Made by a program: the position numbers and the translations under genes
The notes under the pieces: model-generated
Database searches by the model: none
Seen by the model: the letters and a program-made list of their open reading frames with translations, nothing else
What the model was told of the DNA's origin: nothing
Shown here: positions 8,652-18,256 of the stretch, piece by piece
Numbering within the stretch: the first letter of the stretch is position 1
Layout of the letters: each line of letters begins with the position of its first letter
Assembly: GCA_025356445.1 (NCBI GenBank)
Contig: JANXSZ010000025.1
Span: 28,210 to 92,209, forward strand
Length of the DNA stretch: 64,000 nucleotides
Source: Betaproteobacteria bacterium
GTDB lineage: Bacteria; Pseudomonadota; Gammaproteobacteria; Burkholderiales; Burkholderiaceae_C
Reading direction: 5' to 3'

Positions 8652-9629
8652 ATGGAAATTTTTGACTACGACAACATCCTCTTGCTGCCCCGCAAATGCC
8701 GGGTGGAGAGCCGCTCAGAGTGCGACACCAGCGTCACGTTGGGTGGCCGCAGCTTCAGGCTGCCGGTGGTGCCTGCCAACATGAAAACCGTGGTGGATGA
8801 AACGATTTGTACCTGGTTGGCGCAAAACGGTTACTTTTACGTGATGCACCGCTTTGATCTGGACAACGTGCAGTTCGTCAAAGACATGACAGCAAAAGGC
8901 TTGTTCTCGTCGATTTCTCTGGGGGTAAAAGCGCCCGATTACGCCACAGTGGAACGGTTTGTGGCTGAAGGCCTGTGCCCTGAGTACATCACCATCGACA
9001 TTGCCCATGGCCATGCCGACAGCGTGCAGCACATGATTACCTGCCTCAAGCAAAAGCTGCCTGCGGCCTTCGTGATCGCAGGCAATGTGGGAACACCTGA
9101 AGCCGTGATTGATTTGGAAAACTGGGGAGCGGATGCCACCAAGGTGGGGATAGGCCCCGGCAAGGTCTGCATTACCAAGCTGAAAACCGGCTTTGGTACG
9201 GGCGGCTGGCAACTCAGCGCGCTGAAGTGGTGTGCCCGTGTGGCCACCAAGCCCATCATTGCCGATGGTGGTATCCGCGACCATGGCGACATCGCCAAGA
9301 GCGTGCGCTTTGGCGCTTCAATGGTCATGATTGGCTCGCTGTTTGCTGGGCATGAAGAATCGCCAGGCAAAACTGTTGAGGTGGACGGCAAGCTGTTCAA
9401 AGAATACTACGGCTCGGCCAGCGACTTCAACAAGGGCGAGTACAAGCATGTGGAAGGCAAGCGCATTCTGGAGCCTATCAAGGGTCTTCTGGCGAATACG
9501 CTGATCGAGATGGAGCAGGATGTGCAAAGCTCGATCTCGTATGCCGGAGGCAAAAAGTTGATGGACATCCGCAAAGTGAACTACGTCACGCTGGGCGGCG
9601 ACAACGCAGGCGAGCATTTGCTGATGTGA
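8652..9629 (+). CDS. guaC: GMP reductase
   Basis: It converts GMP to IMP with NADPH in purine salvage. From ATG 8652 ([13 protein letters not shown]) it is 325 residues, matching GuaC rather than the longer, CBS-containing IMP dehydrogenase. The barrel has [17 protein letters not shown] with the catalytic cysteine, and [15 protein letters not shown] frame-extending ATG at 8637 is possible but less typical. The gene is preceded by the terminator at 8522-8554 and appears monocistronic. Confidence 0.93.
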   Translation: MEIFDYDNILLLPRKCRVESRSECDTSVTLGGRSFRLPVVPANMKTVVDETICTWLAQNGYFYVMHRFDLDNVQFVKDMTAKGLFSSISLGVKAPDYATVERFVAEGLCPEYITIDIAHGHADSVQHMITCLKQKLPAAFVIAGNVGTPEAVIDLENWGADATKVGIGPGKVCITKLKTGFGTGGWQLSALKWCARVATKPIIADGGIRDHGDIAKSVRFGASMVMIGSLFAGHEESPGKTVEVDGKLFKEYYGSASDFNKGEYKHVEGKRILEPIKGLLANTLIEMEQDVQSSISYAGGKKLMDIRKVNYVTLGGDNAGEHLLM

Positions 9630-9648
9630 ACAACGGGCGAGGGTTGGG

Positions 9649-10482
9649 CTACAGCCCCAGCAAACCCAACGCCAATTGATGCAAGCGGTGCCCGGGCTGT
9701 GCCAGGGCATCCACGATATTGAAGTGGTTCAGGCTGGGCAAGACTTCGCACAGGGGTACGCGATCTCTGCCCCAGGCGGCTTGCATCAAGGCGTTGTGAC
9801 GGATGAATTCAGCGCTTTCATCACCGCCCACCACCGTCAGCAGTTGGCCTTGAGCAGGTGTTGGCAGATAGGCTGGGCTGCTGGAGGCCACGTGCTCGAG
9901 CGTGAGTTGCAAAGAAGCCTGAAATGAAGGCGTCTGGCGCAGGGACTCCAGCTCATAAAGACCTGAAATCGACAGTGCGTTCTTGAAGGGGGTTACAGAT
10001 GCGTCCGTCATCAGCATCGCTGCCAAATGCCCACCCGCCGAATGCCCCACGACAGTCACGCACGTTGGGTCGCCGCCATAGTCGGCAATATGCCGTTGCA
10101 CCCATGCCAAGGCTTTCACCATTTGCTGGGCGATATCGGGCACGGTGACAGCTGGGCACAACGCATAGTTGGGCAATACCACACATGCACCAGCGGTGTT
10201 AAAAACAGGCGCAATGAAAGAGTGATCCGCTTTGTCTAATGAACGCCAATAACCACCATGAATGAACAGCAGCACGGGTTGGCGTTGGCCAGCCGCAGCA
10301 GTTGCAGGAAACACGTCCAACATCTCGTTCAAACCATCGCCATAAGGCACATCCAAGGTACAGGCACTGCTTTCCCGTACAGCGTTAGAAGCCTGCACCC
10401 AGCGGGCAAAGTAATCGGCGTAATCAGGCACTCGCGCCCGGTTGTTGTACATACGCTCTAGCCATTCAGCATCATGGTGCAT
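9649..10482 (-). CDS. Alpha/beta hydrolase (esterase/kynurenine formamidase-like)
   Basis: This 277-residue hydrolase has the oxyanion motif H-G-G-Y-W near residue 75 and the nucleophile elbow G-H-S-A-G-G-H-L. A late N-H-F-N provides the likely catalytic histidine. H-G-G-Y-W with G-H-S-A-G-G is typical of the hormone-sensitive-lipase/BD-FAE and kynurenine-formamidase-like groups. No kynurenine genes are nearby, so a general carboxylesterase is the safer call. It is convergent with guaC, with 19 bases between the stops. Confidence 0.8.
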   Translation of the reverse strand: MHHDAEWLERMYNNRARVPDYADYFARWVQASNAVRESSACTLDVPYGDGLNEMLDVFPATAAAGQRQPVLLFIHGGYWRSLDKADHSFIAPVFNTAGACVVLPNYALCPAVTVPDIAQQMVKALAWVQRHIADYGGDPTCVTVVGHSAGGHLAAMLMTDASVTPFKNALSISGLYELESLRQTPSFQASLQLTLEHVASSSPAYLPTPAQGQLLTVVGGDESAEFIRHNALMQAAWGRDRVPLCEVLPSLNHFNIVDALAQPGHRLHQLALGLLGL

Positions 10483-10527
10483 GACGGTACCTCTAGGAAT
10501 CTAGAAAAGATGAAGGGTAAAAAGCCA

Positions 10528-10559
10528 AAAGCCCGGCGAACTTGCGTTCACCGGGCTTT
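10528..10559 (-). terminator. Terminator downstream of the OmpA-family gene
   Basis: The arms AAAGCCCGG (10528-10536) and CCGGGCTTT (10551-10559) form a nine-base-pair stem with a second small stem (GAAC/GTTC) in the loop. On the minus strand it is followed by TTGGCTTTTTACCC. Confidence 0.75.
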
Positions 10560-10608
10560 CGAATACGTATGCAGAAGGCGACTTTGCAGTCACCTTACAG
10601 GCTAGGTA

Positions 10609-11274
10609 TTACTTGGTAGCGCGCGTGCCAACCACTTCGATTTCAACGCGACGGTTTTTAGCTTGACCTTCTTTGGTCTTGTTGTCAGCAACAGGCTGCT
10701 TCTTGCCCTTGCCTTCGGTGTAAACGCGGTTCTTTTCGATGCCCTTGGACACCAAATAAGCCTTCACAGCTTCAGCACGCTTCACGGACAACTTTTGGTT
10801 GTAAGCATCGCTACCGATGGAGTCGGTGTGACCCACAGCGATGATGACTTCCAGGTTGATGTCCTTGACTTTACCGGTCAGGTCATCCAACTTGGCCTTG
10901 CCTTCAGGCTTGAGGACAGCCTTGTTGAAGTCAAAGAACGCGTCAGCAGCGTAAGTAACTTTGGTTGCAGCAACAGCAGCGGGCGCAACAACAGCAGCTG
11001 CGGGGGCAGCAGGTTCAGCTGCTTTAGGAGCCATTGCAGGAGCGGCTGCGGGAGCGGCAGCAGGAGCCATTGCAGCCTTAGGTGCAATCGCGCCATCGCA
11101 AGTTGCAGCAGCGGTAGCAGGTGTCCAGTTGGCATCGCGCCAGCAGAATTCGTTGGTGCCGTTTTTCCACACGGTGCCGTCAGCAGCACGCCAGTTGTCA
11201 ACGGTTTGGGCGCCAGCAGCAGTTACGAGCGCAGCGGAGGCAAACAGCATTGCCACTTTATTCAGTTTTTTCAT
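10609..11274 (-). CDS. OmpA-family outer-membrane/peptidoglycan-binding protein
   Basis: The product is 221 residues with a signal peptide (M-K-K-L-N-K, cleaved after A-G-A), a W-R-A-A-D-G-T-V-W-K-N-G module, an Ala/Pro-rich linker (about residues 62-105) and an OmpA C-terminal domain. The domain shows F-F-D-F-N-K-A-V-L-K-P, G-H-T-D-S-I-G-S, N-Q-K-L-S-V-K-R-A and N-R-R-V-E-I-E-V, the peptidoglycan-binding signature. There is no eight-stranded barrel, so this is a short OmpA-like protein. It is probably abundant, given its own terminator and a long promoter region with a perfect palindrome 43 bases before the start. Confidence 0.9.
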   Translation of the reverse strand: MKKLNKVAMLFASAALVTAAGAQTVDNWRAADGTVWKNGTNEFCWRDANWTPATAAATCDGAIAPKAAMAPAAAPAAAPAMAPKAAEPAAPAAAVVAPAAVAATKVTYAADAFFDFNKAVLKPEGKAKLDDLTGKVKDINLEVIIAVGHTDSIGSDAYNQKLSVKRAEAVKAYLVSKGIEKNRVYTEGKGKKQPVADNKTKEGQAKNRRVEIEVVGTRATK

Positions 11275-11316
11275 GGTTCTCCTCGAGAGAAAAAGAGCCG
11301 CAGACGCGCTGCGAGA

Positions 11317-11330
11317 TTGAAACGTTTCAA
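11317..11330. promoter_or_regulatory. Perfect 14-base palindrome upstream of the OmpA-family gene (LacI/Cra-like operator)
   Basis: TTGAAACGTTTCAA is a perfect palindrome with a central CG, the form of many LacI/GalR-family operators and close to the enterobacterial Cra site core TGAAACGTTTCA. It lies 43 bases before the OmpA-family start codon, where a bound repressor could block transcription. The remainder of the 270-base divergent gap to gyrA shows no gene. Confidence 0.5.
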
Positions 11331-11544
11331 GCGACCATCACCTGAACCGCGTGAACTGATTGTGCCACACGACATCGCTTATTCCATAGCAAACCCCGCT
11401 GGGCAGGCCGGTGTAGAACAGGATTTGGGCTGATTCACGAGGAATAACCCGCAATTTGTTGCAAGTACGCGACAATGCCTTGCCCGTAAAATCTATGGCT
11501 TTAGTCAGCTCAACTTCGCCCAACTTCGTGTTGGCGCCCCCTCC

Positions 11545-14322
11545 ATGACCCAGTTCGCCAAAGAAACCCTGCCCATCAGCCTGGAAGAGGAAATGCGCCG
11601 CAGTTACCTCGACTACGCCATGAGCGTGATCGTGGGCCGTGCGCTGCCTGATGCCCGCGACGGCCTCAAGCCTGTTCATCGCCGCGCCCTGTTTGCGATG
11701 CACGAGCTGAACAACGACTGGAACCGCCCTTATAAGAAGTCCGCCCGTATTGTTGGCGACGTGATCGGCAAGTACCACCCGCATGGCGATCAGTCGGTGT
11801 ACGACACCATCGTTCGCATGGCACAAGACTTCTCGATGCGCCACATGCTGGTGGACGGCCAGGGCAATTTCGGCTCAGTCGACGGCGACAACGCCGCCGC
11901 CATGCGGTACACCGAAATCCGCCTGACCAAGATTGCTCACGAAATGCTGGCCGATATTGACAAAGAAACCGTCAACTTCGGCCCCAACTACGACGGCTCT
12001 GAAAAAGAACCTCTGGTGCTGCCCAGCAAGGTGCCCAACCTGCTCATCAACGGCTCAGGCGGTATCGCGGTCGGCATGGCCACCAACATCCCACCGCACA
12101 ACTTGAACGAAGTGGTGGACGCCTGCCTGCACCTGCTGCGCCACCCCGAGGCCAGCATCGACGAGTTGATGGAAATCATCCCTGCGCCTGACTTCCCCAC
12201 CGCTGGCATCATTTACGGCATCAACGGCGTGCGTGACGGCTACCGTACCGGTCGCGGCAAGGTGGTGATGCGCGCACGCGTCCACTTTGAAGACATTGAC
12301 CGTGGCCAGCGCCAAGCCATCATCGTGGACGAGCTGCCCTACCAGGTCAACAAAAAGACCCTGCAAGAGCGCATGGCCGAGCTGGTGCATGAGAAGAAGA
12401 TTGAAGGCATCAGCCACATACAGGACGAATCCGACAAGTCCGGCATGCGCTTGGTGATTGAACTCAAGCGTGGCGAAGTGCCCGAGGTAGTGCTGAACAA
12501 CCTGTACAAACAGACCCAGTTGCAAGACACCTTCGGCATGAACATGGTGGCCTTGATCGACGGCCAGCCCAAGCTGTGCAACTTGAAGGATTTGATCTCG
12601 GTGTTCCTGGAGCACCGCCGCGAAGTCGTCACCCGCCGCACCGTATTCACCCTGCGCAAAGCCCGCGAACGTGGCCATGTGCTGGAAGGCCTCGCTGTCG
12701 CACTCGCCAACATCGACGACTTCATCCGTATCATCCGCAACGCACCCACGCCGCCTGTGGCCAAAGCCGAGCTGATGGAGATTCCGTGGGACAGCAGATT
12801 GGTGCGCGAAATGCTCACCCGAACCCGCGAGGATGGCGGCATCATCAACGCCGATGCCTACCGCCCTGATGGCATGGAAAAGGAATTTGGCATGGGCAAC
12901 GATGGCCTGTACCGCCTGAGTGAAACCCAAGCGCAAGAAATTCTACAGATGCGTTTGCAACGCCTGACCGGTTTGGAGCAGGACAAGATCGTCGCTGAAT
13001 ACAAAGAGGTGATGGCGCAGATTGACGATTTGCTCGATATTCTGGCCCGCCCTGAGCGCGTCTCCACCATCATCAGCGAAGAGCTGACGCACATCAAAAA
13101 CGAATTCGGCCAGACCAAACTGGGTGCACGCCGCAGCCTGGTGGAACACAGCTCGTACGACCTGAGCACCGAAGACCTGATAACGCCCACCGACATGGTG
13201 GTCACGCTCTCCCACAGCGGCTACATCAAGAGCCAGCCCTTGTCCGAGTACCGCGCCCAAAAGCGTGGCGGGCGCGGCAAACAGGCCACCACCACCAAAG
13301 AAGACGACTGGATTGACCAGCTCTTTATCGCCAACACCCACGACTACATCCTGTGTTTCAGCAACCGGGGCCGCCTGTACTGGATCAAGGTATGGGAAGT
13401 GCCCGCCGGTTCACGCGGCTCACGCGGTCGCCCCATCGTCAACATGCTCCCGCTGCAAGAGGGTGAAAAAATCAACGTTGCCTTGGCGTTGACAGGTGAA
13501 TTCCGCACCTTCCCGGCTGACCACTATGTATTCATGTCCACCAGCATGGGCACGGTCAAAAAGACCTCGCTGGACGAATTCTCCAACCCGCGTAAGGCCG
13601 GCATCATCGCCGTTGACCTGGACGAAGGCGATTTCTTGATCGGCGCAGCACTCACCGACGGCGCACACGATGTGATGCTTTTCAGCGATGGTGGCAAAGC
13701 CGTGCGCTTTGACGAAAACGACGTGCGCCCCATGGGCCGTAACGCCCGTGGCGTGCGCGGCATGATGCTGGACGTTGACCAGGGCGTGATTGCCATGCTG
13801 GTGTCGGAATCTATCGTGCCATTGGCTTTGCTGGAAGACGGCAGCGTAGACACCACCGTGCCGCAAATCCCTACCCACAGCGTGCTGACCGCCACCGAAA
13901 ACGGCTACGGCAAACGCACCAGCATCCTGGAATACACCCGCCATGGTCGCGGCACCAAGGGCATGATCGCCATCCAGCAGACCGAACGCAACGGCAAAGT
14001 GGTTGCCGCCACGCTGGTCAAGGCGGACGATGAAATCATGCTGATTACCGACAAGGGTGTGCTTGTGCGCACCCGCGTTAGCGAAATCCGGGAAATGGGC
14101 CGCGCCACCCAGGGCGTGACCTTGATCGGTCTGGACGAAGGCTCCAAACTCAGTGGTTTACAACGCATTGTTGAAAACGACGCGAACCAGAGCGATGCGG
14201 GAGAGTCCAACGACACAACCGAGGCGCTTGACACCCCCGCCACGGACAACCCCACAGGCACCGACAACGGTACGCCTGATCTTCCTGATACCCCTGATGC
14301 ATCCGAGGCATCGGGTTCTTAA
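11545..14322 (+). CDS. gyrA: DNA gyrase subunit A
   Basis: Breakage-reunion subunit of gyrase, 925 residues. The catalytic tyrosine is Tyr122 (A-A-M-R-Y-T-E). The quinolone-determining loop reads [10 protein letters not shown] with Gln at the Ser83 position and Asp at 87 (E. coli numbering coincides). The GyrA box in the C-terminal beta-pinwheel is Q-K-R-G-G-R-G near residue 573, supporting gyrase rather than topoisomerase IV. A long acidic, Asp/Thr-rich tail ends the protein. It leads a probable co-directional run with the DUF2059, serC, pheA, tyrA and aroA-cmk genes. Confidence 0.96.
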   Translation: MTQFAKETLPISLEEEMRRSYLDYAMSVIVGRALPDARDGLKPVHRRALFAMHELNNDWNRPYKKSARIVGDVIGKYHPHGDQSVYDTIVRMAQDFSMRHMLVDGQGNFGSVDGDNAAAMRYTEIRLTKIAHEMLADIDKETVNFGPNYDGSEKEPLVLPSKVPNLLINGSGGIAVGMATNIPPHNLNEVVDACLHLLRHPEASIDELMEIIPAPDFPTAGIIYGINGVRDGYRTGRGKVVMRARVHFEDIDRGQRQAIIVDELPYQVNKKTLQERMAELVHEKKIEGISHIQDESDKSGMRLVIELKRGEVPEVVLNNLYKQTQLQDTFGMNMVALIDGQPKLCNLKDLISVFLEHRREVVTRRTVFTLRKARERGHVLEGLAVALANIDDFIRIIRNAPTPPVAKAELMEIPWDSRLVREMLTRTREDGGIINADAYRPDGMEKEFGMGNDGLYRLSETQAQEILQMRLQRLTGLEQDKIVAEYKEVMAQIDDLLDILARPERVSTIISEELTHIKNEFGQTKLGARRSLVEHSSYDLSTEDLITPTDMVVTLSHSGYIKSQPLSEYRAQKRGGRGKQATTTKEDDWIDQLFIANTHDYILCFSNRGRLYWIKVWEVPAGSRGSRGRPIVNMLPLQEGEKINVALALTGEFRTFPADHYVFMSTSMGTVKKTSLDEFSNPRKAGIIAVDLDEGDFLIGAALTDGAHDVMLFSDGGKAVRFDENDVRPMGRNARGVRGMMLDVDQGVIAMLVSESIVPLALLEDGSVDTTVPQIPTHSVLTATENGYGKRTSILEYTRHGRGTKGMIAIQQTERNGKVVAATLVKADDEIMLITDKGVLVRTRVSEIREMGRATQGVTLIGLDEGSKLSGLQRIVENDANQSDAGESNDTTEALDTPATDNPTGTDNGTPDLPDTPDASEASGS

Positions 14323-14343
14323 GTCACACTGAAACTCATTCCC

Positions 14344-14973
14344 ATGAAAAAACCAATGGCCTCTCGTTTTGCTCTCTTTTTCGTAGCTGCTGTAGCACTA
14401 CCTGCCTGCTCTATTGCCCAAAATAGCCCTCAAACTGCAACCACACCCGCTGCTGTACCGACAGCCAGCCAGCGCGAACTCGCGACCAAGCTGGTCGCGC
14501 TACAACGTGGCCCTGAAATGGAGCGCATGGCGTTTCAATTGACCGGCAGTGCCGTGCAACCCGTGATCGCCAAATGGGCACCCAAGCTCGAAAACATGCC
14601 CAAGGCCGATCAGGAAAAAGCCCGTGACCAGCTCAATACCGAACTGAAAACGCTGGGCGACAGCACCCGCAAAATCATCGAAACGCAAATGGACAAGTCC
14701 GCCGACAGCACCTTGCTGCCTGCGTACATCGAGCGCTTCTCAGAAGCCGAAATGAAACAACTGGTGACCTTGTTTGAGTCCCCTGCCTTTAAGAAATACC
14801 AAACTGCTGCGCCAGAATTGGGCAATGTCTGGATCAAGGATGTGGTGGACAACAGCCGCACCGTAGTGGACGAAAAGACCAAAGCCTTCGACGTTATTGC
14901 GGCCAAGATTGTGGGTGAAAAAGCAGGTCACGACAAAGCTGTGGCGGAAAAACCCGTCGCTAAAAAGAAGTAA
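14344..14973 (+). CDS. DUF2059 domain secreted protein
   Basis: This 209-residue protein has a signal region with a possible lipobox (A-L-P-A-C at residues 18-22), a Thr/Ala/Pro-rich linker, and a helical DUF2059 domain (L-L-P-A-Y-I-E-R-F-S-E-A-E-M-K-Q-L containing the conserved Y-x-x-x-F-x-x-x-E). The C-terminus is lysine-rich. DUF2059 has no established function. It is 21 bases downstream of gyrA and 24 upstream of serC, a position typical of related bacteria. Confidence 0.8.
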   Translation: MKKPMASRFALFFVAAVALPACSIAQNSPQTATTPAAVPTASQRELATKLVALQRGPEMERMAFQLTGSAVQPVIAKWAPKLENMPKADQEKARDQLNTELKTLGDSTRKIIETQMDKSADSTLLPAYIERFSEAEMKQLVTLFESPAFKKYQTAAPELGNVWIKDVVDNSRTVVDEKTKAFDVIAAKIVGEKAGHDKAVAEKPVAKKK

Positions 14974-14997
14974 AAACTCTACCCCGCTCCACCCCCC

Positions 14998-16182
14998 ATG
15001 CAAGACACGCTCATGACGCCTGCTGTTGAATCCACCCGCCCTTTCAACTTCTCTGCTGGCCCTGCAGCCATGCCAGAAGCCGTGTTGCGGCAAGCCGCCA
15101 GTGAAATGCTGGACTGGCACGGCAGTGGCATGAGCGTGATGGAAATGAGCCACCGTGGCAAAGAGTTCATCTCGATTTACGAACAGGCTGAGGCGGATTT
15201 GCGCGAACTGCTGGCTGTGCCCGCGAACTTCAAAATCCTGTTCATGCAAGGTGGTGGATTGGGCGAAAACGCCATCGTTCCACTGAACCTGTCACGCGGT
15301 GCAAGTGCTGATTTCGTGGTAACAGGCAGCTGGAGTGAGAAATCAGCCAAAGAAGCAGGCAAATACTGCAAATCAGCCATCATCGCCAGCAATGCAGCGC
15401 AAAGCTACACCCGCCTGCCCGACGCCAGCACATGGCAGCTCAGCACCACGCCCAGCTACGTCCACCTGTGCAGCAACGAAACCATCCACGGCGTGGAATT
15501 CCACACCCTGCCTGACCTCAAAGCCCTGGGCTGCGACGTGCCACTGGTGATTGATTTTTCGTCCCACGTTGCTTCGCGCACGGTGGACTGGTCTAAAGTG
15601 GGCTTGGCTTTTGGCGGTGCGCAAAAGAACCTGGGCCCCGCAGGCTTGACGCTGGTGGTGGTACGCGAAGACTTGCTGGGCCATGCCCTCGCCATCTGCC
15701 CTAGCGCTTTCAATTACAAAACTGTGGCCGACAACGGCTCGATGTACAACACGCCCCCCACCTACGCCATCTACATGGCAGGCTTGACCTTCCAATGGCT
15801 GAAAGCGCAAACCGAAACGGTAGCGGGTACCGTGCTGACTGGCGTGGCCGCCATGGAACACCGCAACATCGCCAAAGCCAAGTTGCTGTACGACTTCATC
15901 GACCAGTCATCGCTGTATGTGAACCACGTTGCCCCAGATTGCCGCTCGCGCATGAACGTGCCTTTCTTCATTCGCGATGCAGGCCTCACCGGGCCGCGTT
16001 ACGACGCCTTTTTGACGGGCGCCAAGGCACGTGGCCTGCTGCAACTCAAAGGCCATAAATCGGTAGGCGGTCTGCGCGCGAGTATCTATAACGCCATGCC
16101 CGTCGCAGGCGTGCAAGCGCTGGTGGACTACCTGCGCGATTTCGAACGCACCTTGTCTTCATTTTGTAAATCCGTCCCATGA
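14998..16182 (+). CDS. serC: Phosphoserine aminotransferase
   Basis: PLP enzyme converting 3-phosphohydroxypyruvate to phosphoserine in serine synthesis (and acting in pyridoxine synthesis). The 394-residue product begins its domain with [13 protein letters not shown] and has G-S-W-S-E-K and the PLP lysine region [12 protein letters not shown]. Met1 (14998) or Met6 could be the start. The stop overlaps the pheA start (ATGA), so it is coupled to aromatic amino-acid synthesis, a conserved order in beta- and gammaproteobacteria. Confidence 0.95.
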   Translation: MQDTLMTPAVESTRPFNFSAGPAAMPEAVLRQAASEMLDWHGSGMSVMEMSHRGKEFISIYEQAEADLRELLAVPANFKILFMQGGGLGENAIVPLNLSRGASADFVVTGSWSEKSAKEAGKYCKSAIIASNAAQSYTRLPDASTWQLSTTPSYVHLCSNETIHGVEFHTLPDLKALGCDVPLVIDFSSHVASRTVDWSKVGLAFGGAQKNLGPAGLTLVVVREDLLGHALAICPSAFNYKTVADNGSMYNTPPTYAIYMAGLTFQWLKAQTETVAGTVLTGVAAMEHRNIAKAKLLYDFIDQSSLYVNHVAPDCRSRMNVPFFIRDAGLTGPRYDAFLTGAKARGLLQLKGHKSVGGLRASIYNAMPVAGVQALVDYLRDFERTLSSFCKSVP

Positions 16183-17261
16183 CCCAAACTTTAGGCGCGC
16201 TGCGCATCCAGATTGACGCCGTAGACCAAGAGCTGCTGGCCCTGCTGAACCGCCGTGCCGCGCTGGCAGGTGAGGTCGGTGAAATCAAACGCATCGACGG
16301 TTCACCCGTGTTTCGTCCCGAGCGCGAAGCCCAAGTGATTCAAAACCTGCAAGACACCAACCTTGGCCCACTCAAGCGCGAGAACGTGGCGACGGTCTGG
16401 CGCGAAGTGATGTCGGCCTGCCGTGCGCTGGAAGCCCCTCAGCGTGTGGCCTACCTTGGCCCCGCAGGCACGTTCAGCGAAGAAGCCGCCTTTCGCTTCT
16501 TTGGAACAAGCATCGAGTGCATCCCCTGCAACAGCTTTGACGAGGTGTTCCACGCCACCACCGCAGGCAGCGCGCAATATGGCGTAGTGCCGGTCGAAAA
16601 CAACACCGAGGGCGTAGTGACACGCTCACTCGATTTATTCCTCAACTCTCCGCTGCACATCGTCGGTGAAGTCAGCTTGCTGGTGCGCCATAACCTGCTG
16701 CGCCTGTCGAACTCGCTGGAAGACATTGAGGTCGTCTGCGCTCACCCGCAAGCATTGGCGCAGTGCCATATCTGGCTCACCACCCATCTGCCCCATGCCG
16801 AGCGGCGCGCCGTGTCGAGCAATGCCGAAGGCGCACGCCTCGCCGCCACCAACCCGGCCTGGGCGGGCATTGCCAGCGTGCAAGCCGGTTCACAATTTGG
16901 CCTGCATGTGGCTGCCCACGCGGTGCAAAACGACGCCTTCAACCGCACCCGCTTCAGCATCATTTGCCTGCCCCAAACCTTGGCGGCCCCCGAGGCCAGC
17001 GGCAAAGACTGCGTGAGCCTGATCGTCTCCGTGCCGAACAAACCAGGGGCCGTGCATGACATTTTGGTGCCCCTCAAAACCCACGGTGTGTCCATGACGC
17101 GCTTTGAATCCCGTCCAGCCAAATCAGGGCAATGGGAGTATTACTTTTACATCGATTTGCAAGGCCACCCCTCGCAACCCCACGTCGCCGCGGCACTGCA
17201 AGACCTGCAAAGCCTGTGCGCTTTTTACAAAGTGCTGGGCACCTACCCTGCGGCAGAGTGA
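16179..17261 (+). CDS. pheA: Bifunctional chorismate mutase / prephenate dehydratase (P-protein)
   Basis: It makes phenylpyruvate from chorismate. The 360 residues hold an AroQ-type chorismate mutase (about 1-90, with L-R-I-Q-I-D-A-V-D and L-N-R-R-A), a prephenate dehydratase domain (about 95-275, starting [12 protein letters not shown] and including P-V-E-N-N-T-E-G) and an ACT domain for phenylalanine feedback (about 280-355, with N-K-P-G-A-V and E-S-R-P). It is translationally coupled to serC. Confidence 0.96.
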   Translation: MTQTLGALRIQIDAVDQELLALLNRRAALAGEVGEIKRIDGSPVFRPEREAQVIQNLQDTNLGPLKRENVATVWREVMSACRALEAPQRVAYLGPAGTFSEEAAFRFFGTSIECIPCNSFDEVFHATTAGSAQYGVVPVENNTEGVVTRSLDLFLNSPLHIVGEVSLLVRHNLLRLSNSLEDIEVVCAHPQALAQCHIWLTTHLPHAERRAVSSNAEGARLAATNPAWAGIASVQAGSQFGLHVAAHAVQNDAFNRTRFSIICLPQTLAAPEASGKDCVSLIVSVPNKPGAVHDILVPLKTHGVSMTRFESRPAKSGQWEYYFYIDLQGHPSQPHVAAALQDLQSLCAFYKVLGTYPAAE

Positions 17262-17291
17262 GTCCTTTGAATTTACCCCACAGAGCTGCAC

Positions 17292-18170
17292 ATGTTTGAA
17301 CAATTAGGACTGATTGGCTGCGGGCTGATGGGTGGCTCGTTCGCGCTGGCGTGCAAGCGGGCAGGCTTGGTCAAACGCGTGGTGGGCTACAGCAAATCAC
17401 CCTCGACAACCGAGCGCGCCCGTCAACTGGGTGTGATTGACCAAGAAGCCTCCTCCGCACTGATGGCTGTGTCCGGCTCTGACCTGGTGCTGGTGGCCGT
17501 GCCCGTTGCCGCTACCGAAGCAACGCTCAAAGCCGTCAAGGGTTTGATCACACCAACCACCTTGCTGATGGACGTCGGCTCCACCAAACGTGATGTGGTG
17601 GACGCAGCAAGACGTGCATTGCGTGAGCAAATGGGCAGCTTCGTGCCGTGCCACCCCATCACAGGCAAAGAAGTGGCGGGGGTAGAACATGCAGACGCAA
17701 ACCTGTACATTGACCAAAAAATCGTACTGACACCCGTCGAAAAAACCCTCACAGCCCAGCTCAAACGCGCGACCGCACTGTGGGCAGCCCTGGGCGGCAA
17801 AGTCGTCACCATGTCACCCGATGCGCATGATGCCGCTTTTGCGGCAGTCAGCCACCTGCCCCATTTGATTGCTTTTGCAGCCATCAACGCCATCATCCGC
17901 CAACCCCAAGGTAACGAGTACCTGGATTTGGCAGGCCCAGGCTTTCGCGACTTCTCGCGCATCGCCGCCAGTGATCCGCAGGTGTGGCACGATATTTTTG
18001 CCACCAACAAAGCACAGTTGTTGGAACAATCGCAGTTTTTCCGGGAAAACCTGCTGGCCATGGAGCGCATGATCGAAAACAGTGATCGCGCCGGGCTGAT
18101 GCAGCAAATTGCCCAAGCCAGTGCCACACGAGCGGCATGGCACATGGGGGCGGACAAACCGGGACGCTAG
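17292..18170 (+). CDS. tyrA: Prephenate dehydrogenase
   Basis: NAD(P)-dependent oxidative decarboxylation of prephenate (or arogenate) for tyrosine. The 292-residue protein opens with the Rossmann motif [11 protein letters not shown], has M-D-V-G-S-T-K-R and H-P-I-T-G-K-E, the prephenate-binding H-P-x-x-G region, and S-H-L-P-H in the helical domain. It lacks a chorismate mutase domain, which sits in PheA. It lies 30 bases after pheA. Confidence 0.94.
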   Translation: MFEQLGLIGCGLMGGSFALACKRAGLVKRVVGYSKSPSTTERARQLGVIDQEASSALMAVSGSDLVLVAVPVAATEATLKAVKGLITPTTLLMDVGSTKRDVVDAARRALREQMGSFVPCHPITGKEVAGVEHADANLYIDQKIVLTPVEKTLTAQLKRATALWAALGGKVVTMSPDAHDAAFAAVSHLPHLIAFAAINAIIRQPQGNEYLDLAGPGFRDFSRIAASDPQVWHDIFATNKAQLLEQSQFFRENLLAMERMIENSDRAGLMQQIAQASATRAAWHMGADKPGR

Positions 18171-18256
18171 CCTTGCCGCTGGTTTTAGGTTCAGTTTTTC
18201 GATTTCTCTCGACTTTGATTTTTGCGGCGTCTGCACACCAGCGCCCTGTTGACGCC

